From Spirochaetaceae bacterium (GTDB taxonomy: Bacteria > Spirochaetota > Spirochaetia > Treponematales > Rectinemataceae), in contig JAEUJG010000353.1 of NCBI GenBank assembly GCA_016794765.1, positions 1 through 7,000 on the forward strand: DNA of 7,000 nt. The letters run 5' to 3'. How positions within the stretch are numbered: the stretch's first letter is position 1; each line of letters opens with the position of its first letter. A program made the position numbers and the translations under genes. This document shows, one piece after another, positions 6,664 to 7,000 of the stretch. A model generated the notes under the pieces. The model saw only the letters and a program-made list of their open reading frames with translations. It was not told the DNA's origin and did not search any database.

Positions 6664-6740
6664 GTCCCCCTCCGGGCTTATCGAAAGCAAAAGGCCCGCC
6701 TTTCGGCGAGCCTTTTTGCTTTCTGCCCGGAGGGGGACTC
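6662..6740. repeat. composite palindrome copy 1 (tRNA-end-like arms around a terminator-like hairpin)
   Basis: The outer arms are a perfect 16-bp inverted repeat: GAGTCCCCCTCCGGGC (6662-6677) and its complement (6725-6740). Inside is a second long hairpin, 6683-6723, with stem bases GAAAGCAAAA and GGC/CGCC against their complements, one bulged T, one mismatch and a TTTC loop. The inner stem has A-rich and T-rich sides, so it can act as a terminator in both directions and probably ends the receiver-PAS transcript. The outer arm begins within the TGA stop codon of that gene. Confidence 0.88.
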
Positions 6741-6741
6741 G
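6725..6741. repeat. 17-bp direct repeat, copy 1
   Basis: GCCCGGAGGGGGACTCG, identical to 6904-6920, 179 bp apart. On the minus strand it reads like a tRNA 3' end: part of a T-loop (CGAGT), a 5-base T-stem strand (CCCCC) and a 7-base acceptor strand (TCCGGGC). Confidence 0.92.
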
Positions 6742-6751
6742 CCCTACAGTC

Positions 6752-6769
6752 GCAACCATCCATGGTTGC
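6752..6769. repeat. perfect 8-bp palindrome with CC centre
   Basis: GCAACCAT, CC, ATGGTTGC. One of three similar mini-palindromes in the tail of the window. Confidence 0.85.
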
Positions 6770-6796
6770 TCCTTCCGGGCCGCCTCGGGCGCTCTC

Positions 6797-6811
6797 GGCG
6801 CATCCTGCGCC
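6797..6811. repeat. perfect 6-bp palindrome with TCC centre
   Basis: GGCGCA, TCC, TGCGCC. It has the same CA-TCC-TG core as the palindrome at 6976-6994 but different flanking stem bases. Confidence 0.8.
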
Positions 6812-6840
6812 TCGCGCTCGACGACTCGCGACGCGCCCTC

Positions 6841-6865
6841 GGTTCGAATCCTCCTCCGGGGCCCA
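6841..6865 (+). repeat. tRNA 3'-end-like fragment with encoded CCA
   Basis: GG then TTCGAAT (a 7-base T-loop, 6843-6849), CCTCC (T-stem 3' strand, 6850-6854), TCCGGGG (acceptor 3' strand, 6855-6861), C (discriminator, 6862) and CCA (6863-6865). The segment lengths 7+5+7+1+3 are exactly those of a tRNA. The upstream side does not fit: only two T-stem pairs form and no D-arm, anticodon arm or 5' acceptor strand is found at the right distance, so this is a fragment and not a working tRNA gene. Confidence 0.65.
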
Positions 6866-6920
6866 AAAGGAAAAGCCGCGCGAAAATGCGCGGCTTTTCC
6901 TTTGCCCGGAGGGGGACTCG
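6845..6920. repeat. composite palindrome copy 2
   Basis: Same architecture as copy 1. The outer arms are 6845-6860 and 6905-6920, pairing with one mismatch (A6848-C6917) and one G-T pair (T6852-G6913). The inner hairpin is a perfect 16-bp stem, 6866-6881 with 6888-6903, with loop GAAAAT and A-rich/T-rich ends (AAAGGAAAAG and CTTTTCCTTT), again terminator-like in both directions. The inner stem sequence differs from copy 1, whereas the outer arm is kept. Confidence 0.87.
6904..6920. repeat. 17-bp direct repeat, copy 2
   Basis: Exact copy of 6725-6741. Sequence after it (6921 onward) differs from that after copy 1, so the identity ends sharply at the arm. Confidence 0.92.
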
Positions 6921-6975
6921 GCTTTCGGCCTTCGGCTTCCTGCCTCAGGCCTCCAGCCCGGCTCCGCGTGCTGGC

Positions 6976-6994
6976 GGCGGACATCCTGTCCGCC
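6976..6994. repeat. perfect 8-bp palindrome with TCC centre
   Basis: GGCGGACA, TCC, TGTCCGCC, close to the window edge, in the spacer that follows palindrome copy 2. No gene is seen between 6921 and 7000. Confidence 0.85.
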
Positions 6995-7000
6995 TTCCTT

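Larger units (their letters stand above)
6742..6840. other. noncoding spacer between palindrome copies, rich in short inverted repeats
   Basis: No gene with recognisable protein features is seen. It carries perfect short palindromes, two of which are listed separately, and alternates CTCG/GCGC-type words. The open frames crossing it are low-complexity and antisense to the repeat structure. The spacer after copy 2 has the same style, which suggests one repeat family. Confidence 0.55.

Noticed and set aside
6725..6865. A tRNA gene between the two tRNA-like ends
   Set aside because: The ends pair, but no D-arm, anticodon arm or proper T-stem is present and the span of about 140 bases is too long; only a fragment is supported.
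6662..6920. CRISPR array
   Set aside because: Only two copies of the exact 17-bp repeat with a 162-bp interval, and each is part of a nested hairpin.
6475..6984. Minus-strand open frame covering the repeat array (169 codons)
   Set aside because: It crosses both palindromes and the end of the receiver-PAS gene, with no domain and repeat-derived composition.

Overview
The window is GC-rich and typical of a bacterial chromosome. The best lineage clue is the receiver-PAS protein at 5422-6663. Its receiver-domain C-terminus (SSHTESE..., ITSYGYIVKNSGETVL, SIKMAF) is a signature I associate with spirochaete receiver-PAS proteins, so I suggest a high-GC member of the Spirochaetota. That assignment rests on recalled family features, not on a search.

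Layout. (1) 1-710 (+): the C-terminal tail of an Arg/Gly-rich, probably RNA-associated protein, closed by a strong intrinsic terminator. (2) 824-1528 (-): a small predicted outer-membrane beta-barrel protein with a signal peptide and a C-terminal Phe. (3) 1641-3062 (-): a MocR-type regulator (GntR winged helix fused to a fold-type-I aminotransferase). It is divergent, across a 227-bp region, from a DUF2917-type small protein at 3290-3550 (+). Much of that region is only about 31% GC and carries repeated ACTGT/ACAGT half-sites, probably the operator zone. (4) 3537-3950 (-): an AHSA1/SRPBCC-fold protein whose 3' end overlaps the DUF2917 gene tail to tail. (5) 4086-5345 (-): an MFS efflux-type transporter, divergent from (6) 5422-6663 (+), a receiver-PAS-PAS protein with no kinase or other output domain. 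Both genes of this pair have a -10-like hexamer placed so that transcription would start on the A of the ATG, suggesting leaderless mRNAs. (7) 6662-7000: no convincing gene. Two copies of an unusual composite palindrome are seen here: an outer pair of arms resembling tRNA 3' ends (T-loop, T-stem and acceptor strand) around a terminator-like inner hairpin. Between and after them are short perfect palindromes with CC or TCC centres.

How the parts work together. The MocR/DUF2917 pair looks like a regulator and its likely target. The MFS/receiver-PAS pair shares a 76-bp divergent promoter region, so signal-linked control of efflux is possible but unproven. The SRPBCC gene lies downstream of the MFS gene on the same strand (135-bp gap, no clear terminator) and could be read through. 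The most unusual part is the tRNA-3'-end-like palindrome array. Its first arm begins inside the stop codon of the receiver-PAS gene, so the element may have trimmed an originally longer sensor protein.
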